Source: JACZST01 sp036985755 | GTDB lineage: Bacteria > Actinomycetota > Acidimicrobiia > Spongiisociales > UBA5794 | NCBI GenBank assembly: GCA_036985755.1 | Contig: BTQG01000003.1 | Location: forward strand, 1 to 52,056 | DNA length: 52,056 bases | Direction of reading: 5' to 3' | Shown here: positions 23,958 to 30,911 of the stretch, in pieces | Layout of the letters: each line of letters begins with the position of its first letter | Numbering within the stretch: the first letter of the stretch is position 1 | Made by a program: the position numbers and the translations under genes | Notes under the pieces: model-generated | Told to the model about the DNA's origin: nothing | The model's database searches: none | What the model saw: the letters and a program-made list of their open reading frames with translations, nothing else

Positions 23958-24668
23958 TTACTTCTTCAGGATGAAGCGGACGGCCAGGATCGCAGCTTCG
24001 TACAGCACATACATGGGGCCGGCCAGCAGCATGAGCGTCAACGGATCACCGGATGGGGTAATCACGGCGGCGAACACGACGATGGTCAGCACCGCCCAGC
24101 GTCGGCTCTGGCGGAGCCGACGACTGGTCACCGCGCCGAATGCCGCCGCGGCGAAGATGAATACCGGGAACTCGAAGGAGATTCCGAAAGCGAGAATGAA
24201 GCGCATGGCGAACTGCAGGTAGAACTCGGCGCCGATCACAGGGGACAGAGAGTCCCCACCAAATCCGAGCAGAAAACCGAGCCCCCGGGAAAGGGCCCAG
24301 TACCCGACGGTGATCCCGGCAAGGAACAGGCCAACGAAGATCGTCGTCAATGGGATCGCCCACCGCTTCTCTCTCGACGTGAGCGCAGGGGCGACAAACC
24401 GCCACGTCTGGTACAGGATCGCAGGACTGGCCAGGATCACACCGCCGAACAGGCTGATCCGCATTACCAGCGAGAACGCCTCGGTCGGGCGGAAAAAGGC
24501 AAGTTCGGTGTCAACCGCAAGCTCGTACGGCCGGATCAGGATGGCGAGGATCTGCTCGTTGAACACGAAGGCGACCACCGTGCCGATGGCGACGGCGACG
24601 AGGGACTTGATGGTGCGGCTTCGGAGCTCCTCGAGATGATCGACAAACGAGGCTGGTTTGTCGGTCAT
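23958..24668 (-). CDS. tatC: Sec-independent translocase subunit TatC
   Basis: 236 residues, polytopic with six predicted membrane segments, starting with the family signature FVDHLEELRSRTIKSLVAVA. Later stretches ILYQTWRFVAPALTSREKRW and FGISFEFPVFIFAAAAFGAV are classic TatC. It forms the receptor complex for twin-arginine signal peptides in the cytoplasmic membrane. The ATG overlaps the tatA stop by four bases. The C-terminal tail is short. Confidence 0.96.
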   Translation of the reverse strand: MTDKPASFVDHLEELRSRTIKSLVAVAIGTVVAFVFNEQILAILIRPYELAVDTELAFFRPTEAFSLVMRISLFGGVILASPAILYQTWRFVAPALTSREKRWAIPLTTIFVGLFLAGITVGYWALSRGLGFLLGFGGDSLSPVIGAEFYLQFAMRFILAFGISFEFPVFIFAAAAFGAVTSRRLRQSRRWAVLTIVVFAAVITPSGDPLTLMLLAGPMYVLYEAAILAVRFILKK

Positions 24669-25045
24669 TGATCGGCGGGTTCGGTTGCTCCATCGCCGGA
24701 CTCGTCTGCGGGCGGCGACTCGTCTGCGGGCAACGGCTCGTCTGCGGGCGGCGACTCGTCTGCGGTGACACGGGTCTGCGATGTGTCACCGTTCTCGCCA
24801 AGGGAGGCGACGGCACGCGTCACATCCCCTTTGAGCCCGTCGAACTCATCCTTGAGGTCCCGAATCGGCGCCAACGTTTCTCCGTAGCCGGAGTCGATCG
24901 CCTCAGCGACGTACGACGTCGCCTCTCTGGCCTTGGTCAGCCATGCGCCGATCTGTCGCGAAAGCTCGGGGAGCCGTTTCGGACCGAACACGACGAGAAT
25001 GACCACGACGATCACGAGGATCTCACCGAACGAGATGCTGCCCAT
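24665..25045 (-). CDS. tatA: Sec-independent translocase subunit TatA/TatB
   Basis: 126 residues. The N-terminal membrane helix GEILVIVVVILVVFGPKRLP with the FGPKRLPEL hinge and an amphipathic helix (SRQIGAWLTKAREATSYVAE) defines the TatA/B family. The C-terminal third is an acidic low-complexity tail with repeats ADESPPADEPLPADESPPAD. A single TatA/B gene next to tatC is the normal actinobacterial layout; a separate TatB may be elsewhere. Whether it behaves as TatA or TatB is not certain, and the hinge favours A. Confidence 0.93.
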   Translation of the reverse strand: MGSISFGEILVIVVVILVVFGPKRLPELSRQIGAWLTKAREATSYVAEAIDSGYGETLAPIRDLKDEFDGLKGDVTRAVASLGENGDTSQTRVTADESPPADEPLPADESPPADESGDGATEPADQ

Positions 25046-25073
25046 AGCCGCGATGGTAGGGCGTTTCCGCCGC

Positions 25074-25164
25074 GAGCTATGAGCTACGAGCCTGCGAGTC
25101 CTCAGTCTTCAGTCGTCAGCTTTCAGCGCGATCGCAGTCACTGATGACTGATGGCTGATGATCG
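25074..25164. repeat. Inverted pair of 7-base tandem arrays
   Basis: GAGCTAT, GAGCTAC, GAGCCTG (25074-25094), then AGTCCTC, AGTCTTC, AGTCGTC, AGCTTTC (25097-25124), a short centre, and ATGACTG, ATGGCTG, ATGATCG (25144-25164). The AGTCNTC units are close to the reverse complement of the ATGACTG units, so the arms can pair. It lies in the gap between the tatA start and the zinc-ribbon gene. Confidence 0.8.
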
Positions 25165-25183
25165 AAGACTCTCGTCAACCGAA

Positions 25184-25213
25184 AGCGCCTCCGGGGGGTA
25201 ACCCGAAGGCGCT
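25184..25213 (-). terminator. Hairpin terminator after the zinc-ribbon gene
   Basis: On the minus strand AGCGCCTTCGGG pairs with CCCGGAGGCGCT (12 bp with one G-T wobble, six-base loop), followed by TTTC. It lies 25 bases past the stop of the zinc-ribbon gene and before tatA, so it probably ends the pafBC unit. Confidence 0.65.
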
Positions 25214-25237
25214 CGGTGGCCCTGCTCTGCCCGCCTC

Positions 25238-25534
25238 TCAGTCGAAGGAAGCAACATCTCTGAACCAGTCCTCACCATCCAGCGCCGCGGCGAACTCGCT
25301 GATTTCGTCCTCGGTGATCGGACTGGCTGTGGCAACGATCTCATACGCCACACCGGTGGCGAGCAGCACACTGACCACTCGCCGGCTTGCCGGACGCCGC
25401 TGCGTCGCGCCACAGAATGGGCACTCGAAACGGTATCTACCCTCTTCTGCGCCGACGGCCATCTCTAGGCCGACATCGTCGATGGTGAGCTCGACGTCCC
25501 CGCAGGAGGGGCAAGTAGTGCGAATGGTGGTCAT
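25238..25534 (-). CDS. Zinc-ribbon protein between pafC and tatA
   Basis: 98 residues from the ATG at 25534 (MTTIRTTCPSCGDVELTIDD); an upstream in-frame start would add 14 unconserved residues. Four cysteines form two CxxC knuckles: CPSC (8, 11) and CPFC (38, 41). The rest is a basic linker (RRPASRRVVSVLLATGV) and an acidic C-terminus (DEISEFAAALDGEDWF). I have seen similar zinc ribbons in actinobacteria but know no function. The C-terminal half is probably protein-binding. It lies 62 bases after the pafC stop. Confidence 0.75.
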   Translation of the reverse strand: MTTIRTTCPSCGDVELTIDDVGLEMAVGAEEGRYRFECPFCGATQRRPASRRVVSVLLATGVAYEIVATASPITEDEISEFAAALDGEDWFRDVASFD

Positions 25535-25596
25535 ACCGGGTAACTCCGTTGCCAGCGTCGAGTACAACATCGGCAACCGGGAAGTTCCCTAAATGA

Positions 25597-26550
25597 CTAT
25601 TTCCCCCTAGTCAGTTCATCCGTGGTTCTATAGCGCTCGAGGATCCGATTCCGCAGTTCGGCGACGGTCTCTGCCACGTTGGCGCCTTCGACGAGCTCCG
25701 CCGAATCCCCGAGGCGGAGTAGGAGACGGGCCGCAACCGCAGGGTCGGATACGCTCATCCTTATGGTGGTGGCGTCATCGGTGACATCGATGATGTCCAC
25801 CGGGTAGTGCTCGGCGACCCAGCCCGCCTGCGGCGACAGCCGGATCGTCACCCGGGTGTCATCTTCGTTTGGCGTGTACCGGACCTCTAGCGGCGGCCGC
25901 TCTTCCTTTCGGGCGAAAGTCTCCCCCGTCAGCTGGGCGGTTCGGATGCGATCGATCCGGAACACCCGCTCCGCTTGCGCAGAGCGGCACCAGGCCGACA
26001 CGTACCAGTTGCCGAGCGTCGAGAACACCGCCCACGGCTCGATATCTCTGATCGTCACCTCGCCGGTGGCGACCGAGCTGTGCTCGATGGTCACCACGGA
26101 CCCACCCTCGGCGGCTGCCCGAAACTCCGCAACCAGGGGCGGCTCAGGAAGCTCGACCACCACAGCGTCGTCGGCATCGGGGAGAACGACGCGCTGCAGC
26201 TTGTCCACCGCACTGTCGAGGGCCGGCGGACCTTGTCCTGACGATTGCAGCGCTCGACCCGCGGCCAACAGACCGAGGGCTTCGACAGCGGTCAGCCGAA
26301 CCGGCCGGGCGAAGTAGTCGGCCATCTCGACGATCACCTCGTCCTCGTCGATGTAGGCAACCATGAGGTCACCCGGGCCATAACCGGGGAGGCCACACAC
26401 GAACACCGTGGCGAGGTCCTTCGCCAGCTGCTCCCTGTCGTAGTCGAAACGTTCCGCGACCTCATCCACGCTCGAACCCGGGTTGGCGATGAGCCACGGC
26501 AGCACCGCCAGCAGTCGGTTCAGCCGACGGGCGGTTCGCGGGGCGCTCAT
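25597..26550 (-). CDS. pafC: PafC, WYL-domain transcriptional regulator
   Basis: 317 residues. The N-terminal winged helix is RRLNRLLAVLPWLIANPGSS plus VDEVAERFDY. The WYL domain follows with EPWAVFSTLGNWYVSAWCRS, and a C-terminal WCX extension is present. With PafB it forms the PafBC activator of the LexA/RecA-independent DNA-damage response in mycobacteria; single-stranded DNA is the proposed signal for the WYL domains. It overlaps pafB by four bases (ATGA), and the order pafB-pafC-tatA is the actinobacterial standard. The C versus B label rests on this order. Confidence 0.9.
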   Translation of the reverse strand: MSAPRTARRLNRLLAVLPWLIANPGSSVDEVAERFDYDREQLAKDLATVFVCGLPGYGPGDLMVAYIDEDEVIVEMADYFARPVRLTAVEALGLLAAGRALQSSGQGPPALDSAVDKLQRVVLPDADDAVVVELPEPPLVAEFRAAAEGGSVVTIEHSSVATGEVTIRDIEPWAVFSTLGNWYVSAWCRSAQAERVFRIDRIRTAQLTGETFARKEERPPLEVRYTPNEDDTRVTIRLSPQAGWVAEHYPVDIIDVTDDATTIRMSVSDPAVAARLLLRLGDSAELVEGANVAETVAELRNRILERYRTTDELTRGK

Positions 26551-27467
26551 GAACCACCCCCGACCAGTTCCACGAACTGGTCGATGAGCTGATCGGGTCC
26601 CAGGATCACGGCCCGATCCTCGAACCCGATCAGCCAGCTCAGCAGCGGAGGTACCGCCCCTACCTCGAGTACGACGTCGATCCCCCCGTCCTCAGCCTGG
26701 GTTACGGACTCCGACATTCCCAGCTCCCGCTCCGCGATCCACGCCACCTCTGGATCGAAATGGATGGTTGCCATGAGCGACTCTGTGCCCTGGTCCCAAG
26801 GCTGGTCTGCTACCGCATCCTTGGCGCGGAATCCTGATGGGCGCTCAAAGGCGTCGCGATCCCCGATCGTGAGGTTGGCGGCCCGATCCAGGCGGTATAC
26901 CTTCACGATGTCACCGGCCTCAGGCCCGACGAGGTACCAGTGGCCTCGCCGGTGGACCAAGCCGTACGCGTGCACGACCCTGGTGCGGCCGCGGTAGTCG
27001 AACGTCGCCGATCGGCGATCGGATACCGCGGAGAAAACCTCAGCCACCAGCTCTGCTTCTGCGCCGAGGTCGGCACCCACCGGCACTACTGAGTCGGCGG
27101 CGATCGCCCCACCGAGCTTGAGGACGGCATCGGGCCCCGAGGCCTGGCCGCCGAAGCGCACGGCCTGAACGGCGAGGGCGAGAGCGGTGCGCTCTTCTTC
27201 GGTGAGCCCGGGATCCTCCAACGCGTATTCGGCCTGGGGAACGACGTAGCCGTGCTCCACCTCGAACACGTCGGTAGCCACCAGCCGCAGGGGTACACCG
27301 ATCTGGCGAAGCAGGTCCTTGTCCCGCTCGAATGTTCTGCGGAAGGCTTCGTCGCCCTTGTCGTCGTAGCCGGCGACCGTGAACCGAATCTCGTCGGCGC
27401 TCACTGGATGATCGGCAGTCAGCAAAAACGCCAGCAGGTTGAGGATGCGCTCGATGACCTTTTGCAT
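26547..27467 (-). CDS. pafB: PafB, WYL-domain transcriptional regulator
   Basis: 306 residues: winged helix (VIERILNLLAFLLTADHPVS, FRRTFERDKDLLRQIGVPL), the WYL domain with VVHAYGLVHRRGHWYLVGPE and VYRLDRAANLTIGDRDAFER, and a WCX tail. It is the partner of PafC and activates recA and other repair genes in mycobacteria. The ATG at 27467 is followed by QKVIERILN. A heptad-type palindrome separates it from pafA, so unlike in mycobacteria it may not be co-transcribed with pafA. Confidence 0.9.
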   Translation of the reverse strand: MQKVIERILNLLAFLLTADHPVSADEIRFTVAGYDDKGDEAFRRTFERDKDLLRQIGVPLRLVATDVFEVEHGYVVPQAEYALEDPGLTEEERTALALAVQAVRFGGQASGPDAVLKLGGAIAADSVVPVGADLGAEAELVAEVFSAVSDRRSATFDYRGRTRVVHAYGLVHRRGHWYLVGPEAGDIVKVYRLDRAANLTIGDRDAFERPSGFRAKDAVADQPWDQGTESLMATIHFDPEVAWIAERELGMSESVTQAEDGGIDVVLEVGAVPPLLSWLIGFEDRAVILGPDQLIDQFVELVGGGS

Positions 27468-27476
27468 AGAGGTCCA

Positions 27477-27579
27477 GTATTACGTACAACGTATCACGTA
27501 TCCCGCATCGAGCGCCACGGTTTGTCTCTCCCCCATTTGGGAGGAGAAGGAGCGCCGGTGGACTCGTAACACGTAATAC
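27477..27579. repeat. Palindromic heptad element with a pyrimidine-rich hairpin core
   Basis: Left arm GTATTAC, GTACAAC, GTATCAC, GTATCCC (27477-27504); right arm GTAACAC, GTAATAC (27566-27579). The arms are reverse complements (AGTATTACGT at 27476-27485 with ACGTAATACT at 27571-27580). The core holds CCACGGTTTG and TCTCCCCCATTTGGGAGGAGA. It fills the pafB-pafA gap. Confidence 0.8.
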
Positions 27580-27580
27580 T

Positions 27581-27599
27581 CAGTCCGCTTTGCGGATTG
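27581..27599 (-). terminator. Hairpin directly after the pafA stop
   Basis: On the minus strand CAATCCGC and GCGGACTG pair around an AAA loop, starting one base after the pafA stop codon. There is no T-tract; the sequence runs into the heptad palindrome. It may end or attenuate pafA transcription. Confidence 0.45.
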
Positions 27600-28955
27600 T
27601 TACAAGCTCTCGATCAGTTTCTCGACTCGCTCGTCGACTGCGCGGAATGGGTCCTTGCACAGCACGGTTCGCTGCGCCTGGTCGTTGAGCTTCAGATGCA
27701 CCCAGTCGACGGTGAAATCCCGCTTCTTCGCCTTGGCGGCCTTGATGAACGAGCCCCGTAGGCGTGCCCTCGTCGTCGCCGGCGGCGTCGTCGTGGCCTC
27801 ATCGACTTGCCCGTCGGTGACGACGCGCTCGGTCATCCCTCGTCGCTCCAACAAGTAGTACAACCCGCGGTCACGGTTCACGTCGTGGTAGGCGAGGTCG
27901 AGAAGCCCGAGACGAGCCGATGACATCGCCAAATCGTGGCGAGCCCGGTATTTCTCCATGATCTGGAGCTTCATCACCCAATCGACCTCGCGGCCGAGCG
28001 ACATCGGGTCTTTTTCGAGGCCGGTGAGCAGGTGCTCCCACATGCCGATAGCCTGCTCGACCTGGGCGGGGAAACCTGCGGTCCGCGAGTAGCGCATCAC
28101 TCGCTCCAGGTACTCCCACTGGATATCGAGTGCCGACAGCTCGCGCCCGTTGGCCAGCCGTACCAGGCGACGACACGACGGGTCATGGGAGATCTCCCTG
28201 ATGGCCCGGATCGGGTTCTCCAGGCTGAGGTCGCGGAACACGACCTCAGCCTCGAGCATCTGGAGCAACGCCGCAGTCGTACCGATCTTGACGAAGGTCG
28301 CATACTCGGACATGTTCGAATCTCCGGCGATGACGTGAAGCCGGCGGTAGCGTTCGGCGTCGGCATGGGGCTCGTCACGGGTGTTGATGATGGGTCGGCT
28401 CCTGGTCGTCGCCGACGAGATCCCCTCCCAGATGTGCTCGGCGCGCTGCGCCAGGGTGTAGACAGTGCCGCGTGCCGTTTGCAGCAATTTCCCCGCCCCC
28501 GAGTAGATCTGTCTGCTCACGAAGAAGGGAATCAGGGTGTCGATCGTGCGCTGGAAGTCACCGCGCCGCCCGACGAGGTAGTTCTCGTGACACCCGTACG
28601 AGTTGCCCGCGGAATCGGTGTTGTTCTTGAAGAGGTAGATCTCCCCGCGAATACCCTCTTCGACGAGCCGCTCTTCTGCAGCGCGGACCAGATCCTCCAG
28701 GATTCGCTCGCCGGCTTTGTCATGGGCGACGACATCGACGAGGGCGTCGCATTCGGGTGTGGCGTACTCCGGATGGCTCCCCACATCGAGGTACAACCTG
28801 GCCCCGTTCTCGAGAAAGACGTTCGACGACCTGCCCCAGGAGACGACGCGGCGGAACAGGTACCGCGCTACCTCGTCGGGCGACAGCCTGCGCTGTCCCC
28901 GCAGCGTGCAGGTCACGCCGTACTCGTTTTCGATGCCGAAAATTCGCCGTTCCAT
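27600..28955 (-). CDS. pafA: PafA, Pup-protein ligase
   Basis: 451 residues from the ATG at 28955 (MERRIFGIENEYGVTCTLRG). PafA joins the C-terminal glutamate of Pup to lysines of target proteins using ATP. The N-terminal IFGIENEYG supplies metal-binding Glu, and LYLDVGSHPEYATPEC holds the catalytic Asp. KNNTDSAGNSYGCHENYLVG, IINTRDEPHADAERYRRLHV and ISHDPSCRRLVRL are all family hallmarks shared with Dop. The long upstream in-frame extension is unconserved and overlaps a divergent gene, so it is rejected. The gene is separated from prcA by a small plus-strand gene, unlike the tight cluster of mycobacteria. Confidence 0.96.
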   Translation of the reverse strand: MERRIFGIENEYGVTCTLRGQRRLSPDEVARYLFRRVVSWGRSSNVFLENGARLYLDVGSHPEYATPECDALVDVVAHDKAGERILEDLVRAAEERLVEEGIRGEIYLFKNNTDSAGNSYGCHENYLVGRRGDFQRTIDTLIPFFVSRQIYSGAGKLLQTARGTVYTLAQRAEHIWEGISSATTRSRPIINTRDEPHADAERYRRLHVIAGDSNMSEYATFVKIGTTAALLQMLEAEVVFRDLSLENPIRAIREISHDPSCRRLVRLANGRELSALDIQWEYLERVMRYSRTAGFPAQVEQAIGMWEHLLTGLEKDPMSLGREVDWVMKLQIMEKYRARHDLAMSSARLGLLDLAYHDVNRDRGLYYLLERRGMTERVVTDGQVDEATTTPPATTRARLRGSFIKAAKAKKRDFTVDWVHLKLNDQAQRTVLCKDPFRAVDERVEKLIESL

Positions 28956-29003
28956 GTCTTCCAGCGTACCGTTGCTCGATGTATCGGCACCCGATCGGCT
29001 CCG

Positions 29004-29009
29004 TATAAT
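29004..29009 (+). promoter_or_regulatory. TATAAT -10 box for a leaderless transcript
   Basis: A perfect TATAAT ends seven bases before the ATG at 29017, so transcription should begin at or next to the start codon, giving a leaderless mRNA. No Shine-Dalgarno is present. A -35 match is weak. Confidence 0.7.
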
Positions 29010-29016
29010 CACATCA

Positions 29017-29241
29017 ATGGGTGATAGAGAAGGGCCGTTCGTACCGCTGCTGACCGTCGGAGACCCCAATGAGGCGCAGATCACCGCGGCGCGTCTCCGC
29101 TCCGCCGGCATCGACGTACGGCTGCACGGAGAGAACTTTGGCCCGTACCCGATCAGCCTCGGTGAGTTCGCCGACACCGAGATCTGGGTGCGTGCGGATC
29201 AGGTCGATAGAGCAAGCGCGGTGATCACGCACACGGAGTGA
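29017..29241 (+). CDS. DUF2007-like small protein
   Basis: 74 residues: MGDREGPFVPLLTVGDPNEA, then QITAARLRSAGIDVRLHGEN, a GPYPISLGEFADTEIWV strand and VDRASAVI. This is the pattern of the DUF2007 (putative signal-transducing) ferredoxin-like fold, where the conserved LLxxxDPxEAxxxxxxLxxAGI opening is typical. The function is unknown. It is the only plus-strand gene in the 25-34 kb region, lying between prcA and pafA, and faces prcA tail to tail with only ten bases between stops. The start is fixed by the -10 box seven bases upstream. Confidence 0.8.
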   Translation: MGDREGPFVPLLTVGDPNEAQITAARLRSAGIDVRLHGENFGPYPISLGEFADTEIWVRADQVDRASAVITHTE

Positions 29242-29251
29242 GCGACTCTCT

Positions 29252-29920
29252 CTACCCCGCGGTGGAGATCTCCTCGGGATTGAGCCTGCGGAACTTCCTC
29301 CGCCCGAGGTTTGCGTCCAACACCGCCGCTTCCCACGCCACGTCGGAAATGTCCTCCTCCGAGCCCTCGGCGATGGCGCTCACCGCCGTGCTCATCGCCG
29401 CCGCCAGCTCGAGGTCCGGCTCGTAGGTTTCTGCCATGCGTTCTCTGATCGCGTCCTCGGCACCGCCGATCACCGCAAAACCATGCTCGTCGCGAAGGGT
29501 GCCGTCGAAACGGACGTGATAGATATGGTTTTCTTTTCCGATCTCGGCAACGATGACCTCCACCTCGTACGGCTTGACCTCATGGGTGAAGATCTGGCCC
29601 ACCGTCTGCGAATAGGCGTTGGCGAGCCCCTTGCCCGTCACATCGGCCCTGGCGTAGGCGAATCCCTTCACGTCGGCGTAGCGGATGCCGGCAACGCGAA
29701 GCATCTCGAACTCGTTGAAGCGACCAACCGCGGCGAACGCCAGGTGATCGTAGATCTCTGCGATCTTGTGCAGCGATCGGCTGGGATTCTCCCCGATGAG
29801 AAGAATCCCTTTTTCGTACTCGATCACCACGATCGGTCTCCCCCGCTGAATCCCTTTCCTGGCGAACTCGGCCCGATCCTTGATCAGCTGCTCGGGTGGG
29901 ACGTAAAACGGTGCGGTCAC
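29252..29920 (-). CDS. prcA: Proteasome alpha subunit PrcA
   Basis: 222 residues, forming the outer rings of the 20S core. The alpha N-terminal helix is PEQLIKDRAEFARKGIQRGR, and the body shows VVIEYEKGILLIGENPSRSL, HKIAEIYDHLAFAAVGRFNE and RAEFA-type gating residues. There is no catalytic N-terminal Thr, as expected for an alpha subunit. The GTG start overlaps the prcB stop in GTGA. The C-terminus is short and acidic (FRRLNPEEISTAG). Confidence 0.95.
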   Translation of the reverse strand: MTAPFYVPPEQLIKDRAEFARKGIQRGRPIVVIEYEKGILLIGENPSRSLHKIAEIYDHLAFAAVGRFNEFEMLRVAGIRYADVKGFAYARADVTGKGLANAYSQTVGQIFTHEVKPYEVEVIVAEIGKENHIYHVRFDGTLRDEHGFAVIGGAEDAIRERMAETYEPDLELAAAMSTAVSAIAEGSEEDISDVAWEAAVLDANLGRRKFRRLNPEEISTAG

Positions 29921-30714
29921 GGCCGGTTCTCCAGCACATGATCGACGATGGGAGCGATCTCCTCATCCGGGACCTCGCGGTATCCGTCGGCGGTGACGGT
30001 CACGATGTTCGGGTAGATGCCACGCCTCGGATCGGGTCCGCCGGTCGCCGAGTCCTCCTCCGCCGCCGCTACCAGAGCCTCGATGGCGATGTGCAACGCC
30101 TCGGCCTCTCCGAGGTCGGGCCGCCACGCCCCCTTGAGGAACGCCTTTGCCTCAGGCCCGCCGGAGCCGGTGGTGGCGTAATCCTGTTCCTCGTAGCGCC
30201 CGCCCACCACGTCAAAGCTGTACAGCTTGCCTGTGCCATCGGCTTCGTCATATCCGCTCAACAGCGGCACGACCGCCAGGCCCTGGAAAGCGAGAGGGAG
30301 GTTGCCGCGCACCATCGTCGCCAGAAAGTTGGCTTTACCATCGAGGCTCAGGCGAACATCCTCGATCTTCTCGTAGTGTTCCAGCTCTGTTTGGAACAAC
30401 TTGGTCAACTCCACAGCCATGCCCGCAGTCCCCGAGATGGCGACGGCCGAGAACTCGTCTGCGCGGTAGACCTTCTTCACCCGCTGGTGAGCGATGATGT
30501 TGCCCGCGGTGGCTCGACGGTCACCGGCCATGGCCACCCCGTTCTGCCAAGTGAGCGCCAAGACCGTTGTCGCTTCCGGTGCTCCCAAGTCGGCGCCGTT
30601 TTCGATCGACCACTTCGGGCGTAGGCCGTTGTGTTCGAGCAGTGCCGAAAAGCTGGACTCCGGGACGATCTCACTCGCCGAAAGCGTGCCAGGCGAAGCA
30701 GGATCCCCGATCAC
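29917..30714 (-). CDS. prcB: Proteasome beta subunit PrcB
   Basis: 265 residues with a 48-residue propeptide. The predicted mature N-terminus is Thr49 in PEATTVLALTWQNGVAMAGD, the nucleophile of the beta subunit; the residue before it is Ala48, where mycobacterial PrcB has Gly. The active-site Asp/Lys region GDRRATAGNIIAHQRVKKVY and SGTAGMAVELTKLF are intact. The start GTG overlaps the pup stop in GTGA. The order pup-prcB-prcA is the actinobacterial standard. Confidence 0.96.
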   Translation of the reverse strand: MIGDPASPGTLSASEIVPESSFSALLEHNGLRPKWSIENGADLGAPEATTVLALTWQNGVAMAGDRRATAGNIIAHQRVKKVYRADEFSAVAISGTAGMAVELTKLFQTELEHYEKIEDVRLSLDGKANFLATMVRGNLPLAFQGLAVVPLLSGYDEADGTGKLYSFDVVGGRYEEQDYATTGSGGPEAKAFLKGAWRPDLGEAEALHIAIEALVAAAEEDSATGGPDPRRGIYPNIVTVTADGYREVPDEEIAPIVDHVLENRP

Positions 30715-30911
30715 TGTCCGCCCTTCTGCACGTAGTTCTTCACGAATTCCTCGGCGTTCTCCTCGAGGACCGTGTCGATCTCGTCCAGCAGGTCGTCGAT
30801 CCGGTCGGTGAGTTCCTCTGCGGCCTCGGTCGTCGTGCTTTCGACGTCTTCGGTGGCCTGTGTCTCTTCCGCTCGATCCGATTTTCGCTGTGGTCGTTCT
30901 TGCTCAGCCAT
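30711..30911 (-). CDS. pup: Prokaryotic ubiquitin-like protein Pup
   Basis: 66 residues ending in the invariant EENAEEFVKNYVQKGGQ; the terminal Gln must be deamidated to Glu by Dop before conjugation. The middle is a predicted helix (ELTDRIDDLLDEIDTVLEEN) that binds the ARC coiled coil, and the N-terminal 40 residues are disordered and polar. Start ATG 30911 (MAEQERPQ) is preferred because GGAGG lies five bases upstream; ATG at 30914 and an earlier codon at 30929 are less well placed. It overlaps dop by eight bases and prcB by four. Confidence 0.97.
   Translation of the reverse strand: MAEQERPQRKSDRAEETQATEDVESTTTEAAEELTDRIDDLLDEIDTVLEENAEEFVKNYVQKGGQ

Noticed and set aside
28956..29177. N-terminal extension of pafA of about 74 codons
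   Set aside because: It is antisense to the DUF2007 gene and its promoter, unconserved, and the family begins at MERRIFGIENEYG.
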